Shown here: positions 1-8,755 of the stretch, piece by piece
Layout: every line of letters begins with the position of its first letter
Position numbering within the stretch: the first letter of the stretch is position 1
Assembly: GCA_963832245.1 (NCBI GenBank)
Contig: CAWHTG010000004.1
Span: 1,488,001 to 1,552,000 of the forward strand
DNA from: JABDBE01 sp963832245
GTDB lineage: Bacteria > Acidobacteriota > Terriglobia > Terriglobales > Acidobacteriaceae
Length of the DNA: 64,000 nucleotides
Reading direction: 5' to 3'
Notes under the pieces: generated by a model
Told to the model about the DNA's origin: nothing
What the model saw: the letters and a program-made list of their open reading frames with translations, nothing else
The model's database searches: none
Made by a program: the position numbers and the translations under genes

Positions 1-571
1 CCAGCAATGCCGCCTCGCTGCTCGATCCTGCTGGCGGTCCGTAAAGTACTGTGTAGTCGAATGTATCGCGCAGCTCGGCCAACTGGTCACGCAACCAAGA
101 TCCCGAGAGGCCGTTTTTGTTCTCACCGATAAAGATATTCCTGGGAACGAGCCATAGTTCATTCGCGAAACTCGCCGCGACGGGGTCGCGAAAGGCCGCT
201 CTTTCTTGATTCGCAATCAGGCCGTGGCCGTTGTTCTCGACCACCTGTTCCAACCCCGGGCTGTCCAGATTTGCCTCCACGAGACAAGTTGTTCCCGACA
301 CTTGCGCGGATAGGGCAAGACCAACCTGCATGCAAATCGCGCTGATGTCGGTTTCCGCGTCCACCGGGCTGAAGACAACCTGATGAGCAGCCTTTGGCCA
401 TCCTGGCAGGAATATCTGGCGTACCAAGCCGCGGAGCTGCTCCCCGGCGAATGCATCGGGGTCCCAAACCGCCAGTCGGGGCGGGCGGAATGTTTCGCGT
501 TCGATTTCGACGCTTTTTGCTTCACAGACTTCGTCCAATGCCTGAGGCAACAGATCCACAAATGTGCTCAT
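1..571 (-). CDS. CpsD/CapB-like polysaccharide ATPase with degenerate P-loop (partial, runs off left edge)
   Basis: The reading frame is open from an ATG at 571 to the window edge, giving 190 codons. The start has a good ribosome site (GGAAAGGA, 4-5 nt upstream). The layout resembles the MinD-like P-loop fold of BY-kinase/CpsD partners of Wzz: a strand ending HQVVFSPVDAETDIS, then CLVEANLDSPGL (Walker A' position, aspartate present), then YTVLYGPPAG near Walker B. The Walker A loop should read GxxxxGKT/S. Here it is SPVDAETDIS, with no lysine and no glycine, so ATP hydrolysis as in normal CpsD is doubtful. The gene lies downstream of the chain-length protein in the same operon. Calling it a pseudo-BY-kinase is inference, because the C-terminus with the tyrosine cluster is outside the window. 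Confidence 0.65.
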   Translation of the reverse strand, partial: MSTFVDLLPQALDEVCEAKSVEIERETFRPPRLAVWDPDAFAGEQLRGLVRQIFLPGWPKAAHQVVFSPVDAETDISAICMQVGLALSAQVSGTTCLVEANLDSPGLEQVVENNGHGLIANQERAAFRDPVAASFANELWLVPRNIFIGENKNGLSGSWLRDQLAELRDTFDYTVLYGPPAGSSSEAALL

Positions 572-666
572 TGGTCCTTTCCTCGAACGAATCCTTCTAC
601 GCGGCTGATTTCCTGTTGCACGTCGTTCCGAGCCTCGGCAAAACCGTTCAATTGCAGAGTGCTCAT
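568..666 (-). CDS. 32-residue ORF translationally coupled inside the EPS operon
   Basis: A short frame starts at ATG 666, only 4 nt after the stop of the Wzz gene. It has AGGA close upstream and ends in a TGA that overlaps the next ATG (ATGA at 568-571). The 32-residue product begins MSTLQLNGFAEA and is charged and hydrophilic. No family is recognised. Stop-start coupling on both sides suggests it is either a true small subunit or a leader that couples translation from wzz to the ATPase gene. It could also be a chance frame. Confidence 0.4.
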   Translation of the reverse strand: MSTLQLNGFAEARNDVQQEISRVEGFVRGKDQ

Positions 667-670
667 CTTC

Positions 671-2158
671 CTAAATGTTTTTGCGTGGTAAAGAAGCCAG
701 CACCGGACTTCCCAGATACGCAACAATTTCGTCTGGGGTTCGAAACGCTGGATTCAAGTAATCAGCAACAAACGCCAGGCTGATGCTCACCGTACCCGCG
801 CCTAACACGCCAACAAATCCGAAACCCAGTCCGGATAGCTGAGGCAGCGCGGGGACCGTAGCTTGTTCTGAGATGGTTACATTGAGAATGCCGCCCTGGT
901 CCAGGGCATCTCCAATCCTTGCCTCCTCCCGCTTGTTGAGGTAGAGCAGATATTTCTCCTCGGACGCCTTCAAATCGTGCAGCAGTTGCTCTTGCTCAAT
1001 AGCACGATCGCCCAATTGACTGGCAGCTTCCCGGTAATGGGCCAAAAGAGTGTTCTGGGCGGTCGCATGCGCGGCCAATGCATTCAGTTCGACCTGGGTT
1101 TTTAACAATTCAGCCTTGGCCCATTCGCGATCTGGATCTTGGTCGCTGGTGGTTTCTCGGATCGGCGACCGATCCTCCGCCGCAATAGAAGCTTTGGTTT
1201 CTGCAATCTCCTGGTCAATCTCTTGGACGGGTCGATAGGAAGGTTCGTATTTCGTAAGCAACTCGGTTCGGCTGAGTTGCAATTCAAGCAGCCGCGCTTT
1301 CATCGTTTGCATCAGCTGCGGATTGCCGGAGTCGCGAATCTGGGTGGTGATCCGCTCGGGCAAGGACTCCAACTTTTTGTCCAGAACGCGAGCCCGCTCC
1401 AAGGTTGCGGCGATTAATACCTGGGTTTGGCGCGCATCAGCATCTGCGCCGTTTAACTGCTGGAGCGCCATATCGCGCTCGAGAGCCGCTGAGGTCACTC
1501 CCTGAGCGGCGCCGAACCTCATTAATTGCAACTCTGCCTCCTCCAGGCCGCTGCGTGACTGCGCGACTTGCTGGTCGAAGAATTTGAACTCTCCCGAGGG
1601 ACGGTGCAACCGTTCATGGCGCTCGAGATAAGCGGCGCCCAGGGAATGAAGCACGTTGGCCGCCTGGGCGGGGTCGGAGGATTTGTAACTTACGGTGATC
1701 AGCGTCGCTTTTCGCACCGCTTCGACGGTGAGCCGTTTATCGATCCGGCGCACCGCCCGAGCCAGTTGTCTCTCCTCATTGTCACCGAAGATGCTCCAGA
1801 ACCAGGACTGCCCTTCAGAAATCAGGCCAGAATGCCTAACCACGGTTCGCAAGATTTCATCGTCGTGCAGGAGTTCCACTTCGGAGTTCAGTTCTTCTTC
1901 GGTCACACCCTCGCGCTCGAATTCCGCTTGACTCGGAGTCGAAGTGACCACTGGATCGACGCGGCCACGCCGCACCAAAACCTTCATCTCTGATTGGTAA
2001 GGCGGTGCAATCAAGCCATAGAGGACGACTGCGAGGAAGATGCTGGCAAACGAGATCGACGCCAGCCAGCGTTGCCGGAACACCACAGCCAGCAGGTCGC
2101 GCAATGTGGGGGAAGGCACAAGCGCCGGTCGCGGGATGATTCGAAGTTCCTCCTGCAT
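671..2158 (-). CDS. Wzz/GumC-type polysaccharide chain-length/co-polymerase protein
   Basis: This 495-residue inner-membrane protein is predicted to set the chain length of an exported polysaccharide and to bridge polymerase and Wza exporter. It has a cytoplasmic N-tail, a first membrane helix at about 31-50 followed by the PPxY-type Wzz segment, and a long periplasmic alpha-helical coiled-coil region (about 150-430, GNVR-like). A second membrane helix lies near 443-466, and the short cytoplasmic end carries RTPDEIVAYLGSPVLASLP, the tail usual in GumC/EpsG-like proteins. No C-terminal kinase domain is fused; the separate degenerate ATPase downstream takes that place. It lies 78 bp after the exporter gene in one operon. 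Confidence 0.85.
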   Translation of the reverse strand: MQEELRIIPRPALVPSPTLRDLLAVVFRQRWLASISFASIFLAVVLYGLIAPPYQSEMKVLVRRGRVDPVVTSTPSQAEFEREGVTEEELNSEVELLHDDEILRTVVRHSGLISEGQSWFWSIFGDNEERQLARAVRRIDKRLTVEAVRKATLITVSYKSSDPAQAANVLHSLGAAYLERHERLHRPSGEFKFFDQQVAQSRSGLEEAELQLMRFGAAQGVTSAALERDMALQQLNGADADARQTQVLIAATLERARVLDKKLESLPERITTQIRDSGNPQLMQTMKARLLELQLSRTELLTKYEPSYRPVQEIDQEIAETKASIAAEDRSPIRETTSDQDPDREWAKAELLKTQVELNALAAHATAQNTLLAHYREAASQLGDRAIEQEQLLHDLKASEEKYLLYLNKREEARIGDALDQGGILNVTISEQATVPALPQLSGLGFGFVGVLGAGTVSISLAFVADYLNPAFRTPDEIVAYLGSPVLASLPRKNI

Positions 2159-2236
2159 AAGAGAGTCCAGATGGGCATCTTTGTTTCTGTAAGTTTATGA
2201 TTGCTACAAACTTGCCAAGATTATTTCCCCGACCTC

Positions 2237-2989
2237 CTAGAACTGTGTCGGACTCGCGTACATGCTCAGGCTGGAAGTGGGCAAGTACTGCTTGATCTTG
2301 GAAATCAGATTTTGCGGCACAAATAAAAAGTCTCCCGGCCTGAGGTGGATGTCTTCCGCCAAATTTCGTGATTCGAGCATCACCTTCACGTCAAGCAAGC
2401 GGGACTCGACCAGGTCATCGGATACCCGTCGAAACAGCACGATCTGGGAGTGTTTGGCTCTGGGGGTCAGTCCTCCTGCAATGGCAACGGCTTCTGTGAC
2501 CCTGATATCCGAACGCAACTCATACTTGGCAGGATGGTTAACTTCGCCGCCAACGATGAAATACGGCTTGTCGAAGTCCTGCAGCACGATCGTGACTTCG
2601 GGATCATGCAAGATGCCAGCGTAGGCCCGGCCGATGGCTTCTTGCAGCTCGGGGATGGTTAGGGCCTCGGCGGGCAGCTGCTTCACGCCTTTCAAAGCAA
2701 TGTAACCGTCCGGCTGCACGGTCACGGTTTGGTCGAATTCTGGCGAGAATGGGAAAGAAATCGTTAACACATCGCTTTTGCAAAGCCGGTACAGCGGACG
2801 GCGTACCCCCGTCAGGGCTGGACTCCAAGCATCGTCCGCTACACCGGATTTCGTGGTAGCCGCCGGCCCCGTCTGTCCAGCAGCCGTCCTGGGCTGCTTC
2901 TCTTGAGCCAGGGCCACCACCAGTCCCTGCTGCAGAACGCAACAGGTGAGACCGAGAACGCAATAGACCATGCTACGGCTGATCGTCAT
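2237..2989 (-). CDS. Wza-like polysaccharide export protein (poly_export + SLBB)
   Basis: This 250-residue secreted protein has an N-terminal signal sequence of about 29 residues ending near VALAQ. No convincing lipobox is seen, although cysteines lie in the hydrophobic stretch. Residues about 62-140 fit the polysaccharide biosynthesis/export domain (YRLCKSDVLTISFPFSPEFD, VQPDGYIALKGV). Residues about 142-225 fit an SLBB beta-grasp domain (YFIVGGEVNHPAKYELRSD, RPGDFLFVPQNL). It should form the outer-membrane or periplasmic exit channel for the polymer handled by the Wzz-like protein downstream. It is the first gene of this operon on the minus strand, so the promoter should lie in 2990-3300. 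Confidence 0.85.
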   Translation of the reverse strand: MTISRSMVYCVLGLTCCVLQQGLVVALAQEKQPRTAAGQTGPAATTKSGVADDAWSPALTGVRRPLYRLCKSDVLTISFPFSPEFDQTVTVQPDGYIALKGVKQLPAEALTIPELQEAIGRAYAGILHDPEVTIVLQDFDKPYFIVGGEVNHPAKYELRSDIRVTEAVAIAGGLTPRAKHSQIVLFRRVSDDLVESRLLDVKVMLESRNLAEDIHLRPGDFLFVPQNLISKIKQYLPTSSLSMYASPTQF

Positions 2990-3483
2990 TTCCGTTCAGG
3001 CCTCGTTTTGCTACCGAGGAACTGCAACCTTTCTATAGATTCGGACATATTGAAACTTATGCCGCCGGGCTAAAAGCGACAAGACATGAGAAGTGTCGTC
3101 CACAAAGGTATCCAGTTAAGATAGAGCCCGCATCGCTGTCTTTCGGGTCTGTGTCGGTGAGGCAGGCGGTTACGCGAAGGGTTTTACACTGACGCCCAGT
3201 GCAGGGACTCTGAATCACGGGTATTTCTTGGACTACTACTTTGATTCCATCCACTAAAGTGGACTTGACGCAGGCTTCGTTAGCCGCTTGTCAACAAAGA
3301 CGGTTGGTCCCGATCTGCTCTATAGCCAACCTTTTGATGTGGTTGTGCAATATTGGGAATTGCGGGATTCCACCTCGTTCCGCTGAAGTTTTGCACACAA
3401 ATAAGTCTCGCTAGGGCGTGCCTCTGTCACAGCGCCCAAATCACTCCCCGCATTATCCTTAACGGAATAGTTATAACGTAGAT
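2990..3483. promoter_or_regulatory. Divergent intergenic region between the EPS operon and the NarL-type regulator
   Basis: About 490 bp without a convincing gene. It must hold the promoter of the minus-strand polysaccharide operon and of the plus-strand regulator, which are transcribed away from each other. I see an AT-rich stretch just before the regulator (TTATAACGTAG, about 3472-3482) but no clear -35/-10 pair on either strand. A TTGCA on the minus strand near 3024 has no GG partner at the sigma-54 distance. Confidence 0.3.
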
Positions 3484-4209
3484 GTGATTTTTATGGCGCC
3501 TACACGCGTTGCCACTTCAAGTACCATCGGCGTTCTAGTCGCCGACTCCAATCAGATGCAGTGCCAGTTGTTGGTTGGAGCGCTGCGCCGGCGACCGGAA
3601 TTTCGGGTGACTTCTTGCGGCGTGGAAATGGATATTATTCTAAATGCCATTGCAGATTTCCCCGTTGATGTGATTCTGATGAACGCGGATCATCCCAAAC
3701 TCGGGGGTCAGGATATGGCCAATGTTCGCCGCTTGCATCTGGCTCATCCGCACATCGCCAAGGTTCTGGTGCTGGACGAGTCAAATCGCGACTCCGTGGT
3801 GAATGCCTTTCGATCCGGCGTGAAAGGGCTGTTCTGCTTTGCCGATTACCCGTTCCGGCTGTTGTGCAAGTGCATTCAGAGCGTTCATCAAGGGCAAGTC
3901 TGGGCCAATAGCGAGCAATTGCAATACTTGCTTGAGACCGTAACCCAGGTACCGGCTTTGCGCATGGTCAACGTTCGCGGAGTTCGATTACTGACACCAC
4001 GCGAGGAACAAGTCGTCGCGTTGGTTGCGGATGGACTCAGCAATCGCGAAGTCGCCCGCGAACTTGGGCTTAGCGAGCACACTGTAAAAAAATACCTGTT
4101 CCACATTTTCGACAAGCTGGGGGTTTCCAGCCGGGTCGAACTCACACTATACGCAATGAGCCACGGCGGAACCCGTCAAGCGGAGTGGGTCGCAGGTGGA
4201 GGAGCATAG
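3484..4209 (+). CDS. NarL/LuxR-type response regulator with atypical receiver
   Basis: The protein has 241 residues from GTG 3484, or 238 from ATG 3493 (neither has a strong ribosome site). The N-terminal half has the receiver fold, but the phosphoacceptor position reads VILMNADHP, with Asn (about residue 67) instead of Asp. Only one acidic residue remains in the first acidic pocket (LVADSN), and the conserved Lys region is GVKGLFCFAD. The C-terminal part (about 168-230) is a normal LuxR HTH: LTPREEQVVALVADGLSNRE and SEHTVKKYLFHIFDKLGVSS. It probably binds DNA without classical phosphorylation. Divergence from the polysaccharide operon makes that operon a possible target (inference). Confidence 0.85.
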   Translation: MIFMAPTRVATSSTIGVLVADSNQMQCQLLVGALRRRPEFRVTSCGVEMDIILNAIADFPVDVILMNADHPKLGGQDMANVRRLHLAHPHIAKVLVLDESNRDSVVNAFRSGVKGLFCFADYPFRLLCKCIQSVHQGQVWANSEQLQYLLETVTQVPALRMVNVRGVRLLTPREEQVVALVADGLSNREVARELGLSEHTVKKYLFHIFDKLGVSSRVELTLYAMSHGGTRQAEWVAGGGA

Positions 4210-4239
4210 CGCTCGCGCTTGTTAGGACAACGAGTGCGA

Positions 4240-5344
4240 TTACGCCTGCTTTTCTCCACGCCTCATCTGCAGATAAGCGCGGATAAACGGCTGAAGGTCG
4301 CCGTCGATCACCCGATCCACGTCGCCAACTTCCATTTTGGTTCGGTGGTCTTTAATTAGACGATAGGGTTGCAGGACGTAGGAGCGTATCTGCGAGCCGA
4401 AATCGATGTCGAGTTTTGAATCTTCAATCTTCTTGGTGGCTGCGCGCTTCTTTTCCAATTCGTTTTCGTAGAGCTTGGAACGGAGCATGCTCATGGCGCG
4501 CTCTTTGTTCTTGTGCTGGGAGCGCTCGTTCTGGCAGTTGGCCACCAGACCGGTGGGAATGTGGGTAATGCGTACGGCGGAGTCGGTGGTGTTGACGTGC
4601 TGTCCGCCCTTGCCGCTGGAGCGGTAGGTGTCGATGCGGAGGTCCTCGGGCTTGATGACAATCTCGATGCTATCGTCAATTTCCGGTGAGACAAAGACGC
4701 TGGCGAAGGATGTGTGGCGGCGCTTGGCTTGATCGAACGGGGAGATCCGCACCAGTCGGTGCACTCCGATTTCACTGGTCAGCAGACCGAAAGCGTATTC
4801 CCCATTGACGGCGAAAGTCGCAGATTTCAGGCCTGCCTCTTCGCCGGGTTGGTAGTCATACAGCACGGTCTCGAAACCCTGGCGCTCAGCCCATCGGAGA
4901 TACATACGCAGAAGCATGTCGGCCCAATCCTGCGATTCCGTTCCACCAGCACCAGGATGGATGGTGACGATGGCGTTGCGAGCATCGTTTTCGCCGGAGA
5001 GCAGAGTCTCTGTTTCTAGGCGATCGACGAGTTGGCGGAGAGAGTCAATTTCGCGTCGCAGGTCGGCGTCGACACCCTCGCCTTCGCGAGCGAGATCAAA
5101 GTAGGCGGAGATGTCGTCGCTGTGCCGGATCAGGTTGGCTTCGTTGGCCAGCATATCTTCCAGGCGCTTTTTTTCGCGCATGACCAGCTGCGATTTTTGT
5201 GGATTCGACCAGAGATTGGGATCGGAGGCTTGCTTTTCAATCTCGGTCAGACGCTGGCGCAGATTGCCCGCGTCAAAGATACTCCCGAAGTTCGCGAACT
5301 TTGTCTTTTAGGGCTGCATATTCTTTTTCCAGTTCTTCGACCAT
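4240..5344 (-). CDS. prfB: Peptide chain release factor 2 with programmed +1 frameshift
   Basis: RF2 ends translation at UGA and UAA. The first 23 codons run from ATG 5344 (ribosome site GAGAGG) to CTT at 5276-5278, followed by an in-frame TGA at 5273-5275. The context CGGGAG-TAT-CTT-TGA-C is the classic autoregulatory frameshift site, with an internal Shine-Dalgarno-like CGGGAG three bases before CTT. After a +1 shift the frame continues 344 codons to 4240, giving about 367 residues, normal for RF2. The SPF stop-codon recognition motif (RISPFDQ) and the GGQ peptidyl-release motif (SSGKGGQHVN) are present. A plain ORF call would begin wrongly at ATG 5181. Confidence 0.95.
5273..5287 (-). promoter_or_regulatory. 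prfB recoding site (SD-like CGGGAG, CTT slip codon, TGA)
   Basis: On the minus strand the order is CGGGAG (5287-5282), TAT, CTT (5278-5276), TGA (5275-5273), C. This matches the family-wide RF2 arrangement, in which low RF2 lets the ribosome slip +1 on CUU-U. It couples RF2 synthesis to RF2 level. Confidence 0.9.
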
Positions 5345-5373
5345 TACTTTTTCCTCTCGAATTATTCGGCCGT

Positions 5374-5400
5374 AGAAACGTAGCTTGCTACGTTTCTTTT
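5374..5400 (+). terminator. Perfect 11-bp hairpin with T tail between prfB and lnt
   Basis: AGAAACGTAGC (5374-5384) pairs with GCTACGTTTCT (5387-5397), with a 2-nt loop. On the plus strand TTTT follows. The right arm includes the stop codon of lnt. Both flanking genes are on the minus strand, so the T tail is on the non-coding side. It may act as an intergenic palindromic repeat or processing site rather than as a classical terminator. It belongs to the repeat family also seen at 8928, 13797 and 34344. Confidence 0.5.
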
Positions 5401-6977
5401 TCCTTGCGAACAAACAGCCGCATGAACAGCGCCGCTATCGAAATTATCGCACACAGATAGGCGAACCAGTCGCCGTAACGGGTGTAGAACGTGGTGGCGT
5501 TGGAGAGCGCATATGGTGCTCGCAACGCAGTTCGTGTCTTGCGGGGCGCGCTGGCGACGATTCGGCCGTTGGGGTCGATCGCGGCAGTCACTCCGGTATT
5601 GGTATCAAGCAGCAGCCAGCGGTTGTTTTCGACGGCGCGCATGCGGGATTGTTTGAGATGTTGTGCGTAGGCTCCGCTGTCGCCATACCAGCCATCGTTG
5701 GAGATGTTCACCAGCACTTGCGCTCCGTTGTTGGCGAACTGGCGAATGTCGTCCGGGAAGATGGATTCGTAGCAGATGAAAACGCCCAGCTTGGATCCCC
5801 CAGCGTCGAGGGGCGCGCGGGATGCGCCTCGGGAAAAATCGCCGACTTCCTTGGTTAAACCTCCGGCGAAAGAAAATATTTGTTTGAATGGGACGTACTC
5901 GCCGAAGGGAACGAGATGAACTTTGTCGTACCGCGAAACCCAGTCGCCGTTTGGGCTGACGAGCGAGGCAGAGTTATAGATTTCCGTAGGCTGGGCTGGA
6001 GTCGCGCTGGCATTGCGGATTCCGATGCTGCCTGCAAGCACCCATGCGTTTGCTTGGCGGGCGACGTTGCTGACCGCATCGCGGAAAAGCGGGTCACTGG
6101 TGTAGAAGGGCGCCGGGTTTTCGGGCCAAACGATCAGGTCGGGATGTGACGGACCGCCAAGCGAATCCAGGCTGACTTCAGTCAAATCGCGCAAGGTTTG
6201 GTTGAAATATTGCTTCGTCCAATCGGAACCTTCGAGGATGGGCACGTTGGCTTGAACCAGCACTGCGGTGTGGTCCGCCGGAATTGTAGGCGCAGGAACC
6301 AAACGTCCCCCCTGTAAAACTACCGCCGCGATGACAGTTGCGAAAAGAAGGCGTTTGCGTTTTTCGCGTTGGACTAAGATGGCCGCAGCGAACGCGGCAT
6401 TCACCAGCATGATTTCGAACGACAGTCCGTAAACACCCGTGACCGAGGCGATACGGCCCAGGGGAATGTTATCGACCTGCGTTGTACCCAGCAAGCCCCA
6501 AGGGAATCCTGTGATGCGGGTGCGGGCGAATTCGACCGCCACCCAGAGCGCCGGTGATAATAGTAACGCGCTGAGGCTGAATGGACTTCTTCCTACGACC
6601 AAGCTGAATAGCAATCCGAAGATGCCGTGATAAATCGCCAGATAAAGACAGAACAGAATCAGAATGCCGATTCCCGCCGGAGTATTGACTCCGCCGTATT
6701 GGTGCATGACGCCGTAAATCCAATAGCAGGTGCCGGCGTACCAGAGAATTCCACATGCGTACCCCAGTAAGAAAGCCTGCATTGGGCTAACCGGCAGCAG
6801 CTTGATTCCTGCCCGGAGTTGGAGCGTTTGCGGCTGGCGAGCCCGCAAGATCGCAATCAATAATGGCGTGATCGCTACCCAGCACAGCATGTAAAGATTG
6901 GGGAGCGGGAAGATCAGAATCTGCAGGGCCGCCGACAGCAGAACCAGTAGCCAGGCACTTTTATGAATCTGTAGCAC
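5388..6977 (-). CDS. lnt: Apolipoprotein N-acyltransferase
   Basis: This 529-residue inner-membrane enzyme transfers the third acyl chain to the N-terminal cysteine of lipoproteins. Hydrophobic helices fill residues about 8-225, and the periplasmic nitrilase-fold domain follows (about 235-495). The catalytic triad is visible: Glu286 in LIVWPENPAPF, Lys352 in YDKVHLVPFGEY, Cys402 in GVFICYESIF. A final membrane helix lies at the C-terminus (YLCAIISIAALFMRLF). Length and triad are normal, so it should be active. It sits in a minus-strand run with lpxD and an LpxL-type acyltransferase, an envelope lipid cluster, and upstream of prfB. Confidence 0.93.
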   Translation of the reverse strand: MLQIHKSAWLLVLLSAALQILIFPLPNLYMLCWVAITPLLIAILRARQPQTLQLRAGIKLLPVSPMQAFLLGYACGILWYAGTCYWIYGVMHQYGGVNTPAGIGILILFCLYLAIYHGIFGLLFSLVVGRSPFSLSALLLSPALWVAVEFARTRITGFPWGLLGTTQVDNIPLGRIASVTGVYGLSFEIMLVNAAFAAAILVQREKRKRLLFATVIAAVVLQGGRLVPAPTIPADHTAVLVQANVPILEGSDWTKQYFNQTLRDLTEVSLDSLGGPSHPDLIVWPENPAPFYTSDPLFRDAVSNVARQANAWVLAGSIGIRNASATPAQPTEIYNSASLVSPNGDWVSRYDKVHLVPFGEYVPFKQIFSFAGGLTKEVGDFSRGASRAPLDAGGSKLGVFICYESIFPDDIRQFANNGAQVLVNISNDGWYGDSGAYAQHLKQSRMRAVENNRWLLLDTNTGVTAAIDPNGRIVASAPRKTRTALRAPYALSNATTFYTRYGDWFAYLCAIISIAALFMRLFVRKEKET

Positions 6978-7001
6978 TCAGCAGGATAGCAAAAGGGGGG
7001 C

Positions 7002-7634
7002 TCAGGCTTTTGGCTTCGGAGTCTTGGTTACTCTGTTCCTGACAAATTCGACTATCTGTTCGGTGACGTACTCCGGGGGGCGAATCTCGAAGATTGGACA
7101 ACCTTCAACGGGTTTCAGCGAGACATTCGTCCATGCGGCTTTACCACCGTTTGACTCTTTAGAAGCGTGCAGGATTACGGCGTCGGCTTGGTCGAGGAAT
7201 TCCTGGGCTGATCGTTTGAAATCCGCGGTCATGGGATCCAGAACTGTGAGGTAAAGGTCCGGGCGGACAAATTTTAGAATGCTGTTCGACTCTAGAATCA
7301 CATTTTCTGCTTCAAAAAGTTTGCGGCGGATGGTTGGTATCGCTTCCGCCAGCCGGCCTTGTTCGGTGCGCACCCACAAGGCGCGAACAGCTCCAGCTAC
7401 GAGAAAGCGCGAGGTGTCGGAATCGCCGGAACGATCTTTCTCTTCCGAAATTGCCCAGCTGTGATCATCGGTGGCGCAGTGGCAGGATTCGCCGTTGAGC
7501 GAGCAGACGCCATGTCCGTATTGGGTAATCTTCAGCGCGGTCCAAAGATACGCGGGTAGAGCTGCGATTAAGCCAGCAACCACGCTGGTCTTGCCTACGC
7601 TGCGCGAATGTCCGCCGATGACGACGACTGCCAT
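7002..7634 (-). CDS. MobB-like P-loop NTPase of unknown role
   Basis: 210 residues. Walker A is GGHSRSVGKTS (Lys15) at the very N-terminus, followed by a strand ALKITQYGHG, a cysteine cluster (CSLNGESCHC, about 44-53), DKDRSGDSDTSRFLVAGA-type residues and a VILESNSILKF strand at the Walker B/acidic position. The order resembles MobB (molybdopterin-guanine dinucleotide B protein) and related small G-like NTPases. The Cys/His cluster could bind metal. It lies 24 bp upstream of lnt and 55 bp downstream of lpxD. No molybdopterin genes are nearby, so the role is unassigned. Confidence 0.6.
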   Translation of the reverse strand: MAVVVIGGHSRSVGKTSVVAGLIAALPAYLWTALKITQYGHGVCSLNGESCHCATDDHSWAISEEKDRSGDSDTSRFLVAGAVRALWVRTEQGRLAEAIPTIRRKLFEAENVILESNSILKFVRPDLYLTVLDPMTADFKRSAQEFLDQADAVILHASKESNGGKAAWTNVSLKPVEGCPIFEIRPPEYVTEQIVEFVRNRVTKTPKPKA

Positions 7635-7689
7635 GAGTTTAATTCCTTTGCGCTCGCGGCGACGGCAAGATGGCGTCGCGACAGCGGCG

Positions 7690-8700
7690 CTACCCTTTTC
7701 TTGCCAGGCGCGCCAGCACAGCCAGTTCTTTCAAGTATTCCCGTATTGGCCGCGCCGGTGTGCCCCAAAAAACTACACCCTTGCCACGAATCACTTTTTT
7801 GCTGGGAACACCGCATTGTGCTCCCAGGATCGCGCCCGACTCGATGCGGACATGATCGGCAATACCAACCTGACCGGCCACCACCACGCCATTCTCCAGT
7901 ACCGCACTACCAGAAAGCCCAGTTTGCGCGGCGATTACAACATCTTCTCCGATCTGACAGTTATGAGCAATGTGCACCAGGTTGTCGATTTTCGTGCCTC
8001 GGCCGATGCGCGTTGTGTCCAAGGCTCCGCGATCTATAGTGGTGTTGGCGCCAATCTCGACGTCGTCTTCGATTTCGAGGCGGCCGACTTGCGGAAACTT
8101 TTCGTAGCGGCCGGATATCTGATCGCGCACATAGCCGAAGCCGTCGCTGCCGAGAACCGCGCCGGAGTGAATGATTACGCGGTTTCCGAGGCGCGCACCC
8201 GCGTAGACCGTGACATTCGGATACAGAACACAGTCGCGTCCGATGCTCACGTTCGCGCCAATTACGCTGCCAGCACCGATTCTCGTACTCTCTTGGATGC
8301 ACACGCCTTCGGCGATGATCACTCGCTCTTCAATAATGACATCGCCCGCCAGTTGCGCTGAGGAATGCACAATTGCGCTCGCATGGGTGCCGGGCTTTCG
8401 CTCCGGGCGGGCACACAGGAGTTTTGCCGCCCGGGCGAATGCCATGCGCGGTTGGTTCGCGAGCAGCAGCGGCTTGGAATTTGTCTTTTCGGCTGCGAAA
8501 TCCCTCACAATCACGGCGGAGGCACCTGATTCAAGGGCTCGGCGGAGATTCTTATCGTGGTCCACGAATACTAAATCGCCAGGTTCCGCCGATTCTACGC
8601 TTGATACGCCGGTTACCTGCACGGTCTCGTCTCCAAGCACGCGGGCCTGCACAAATTCTGCGACCTCCTTGACTGACCGCGCTTTGCCCAAAAGCGTCAT
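7690..8700 (-). CDS. lpxD: UDP-3-O-(3-hydroxyacyl)glucosamine N-acyltransferase
   Basis: This 336-residue enzyme of lipid A synthesis adds the second hydroxyacyl chain from acyl-ACP. The N-terminal uridine-binding region (about 1-100, LVFVDHDKNLRRAL) is followed by many hexapeptide repeats of a left-handed beta-helix (IGAGSVIGANVSIGRDC, IGANTTIDRGAL). The expected catalytic His lies in NLVHIAHNCQIGEDVVIA. The C-terminal helical tail (ARPIREYLKELAVLARL) supports trimerisation. Length is typical. It shares strand with the LpxL-type acyltransferase and lnt. Confidence 0.92.
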   Translation of the reverse strand: MTLLGKARSVKEVAEFVQARVLGDETVQVTGVSSVESAEPGDLVFVDHDKNLRRALESGASAVIVRDFAAEKTNSKPLLLANQPRMAFARAAKLLCARPERKPGTHASAIVHSSAQLAGDVIIEERVIIAEGVCIQESTRIGAGSVIGANVSIGRDCVLYPNVTVYAGARLGNRVIIHSGAVLGSDGFGYVRDQISGRYEKFPQVGRLEIEDDVEIGANTTIDRGALDTTRIGRGTKIDNLVHIAHNCQIGEDVVIAAQTGLSGSAVLENGVVVAGQVGIADHVRIESGAILGAQCGVPSKKVIRGKGVVFWGTPARPIREYLKELAVLARLARKG

Positions 8701-8755
8701 GGCACCTTTTTATACGTTTGCCGCGGGAAAGGAAAGCTGGCTATAAAATGCTTGA

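Noticed and set aside
2990..3060. Possible sigma-54 promoter before the Wza-like gene
   Set aside because: A TTGCA is present on the minus strand but no GG lies at the required -24 position.
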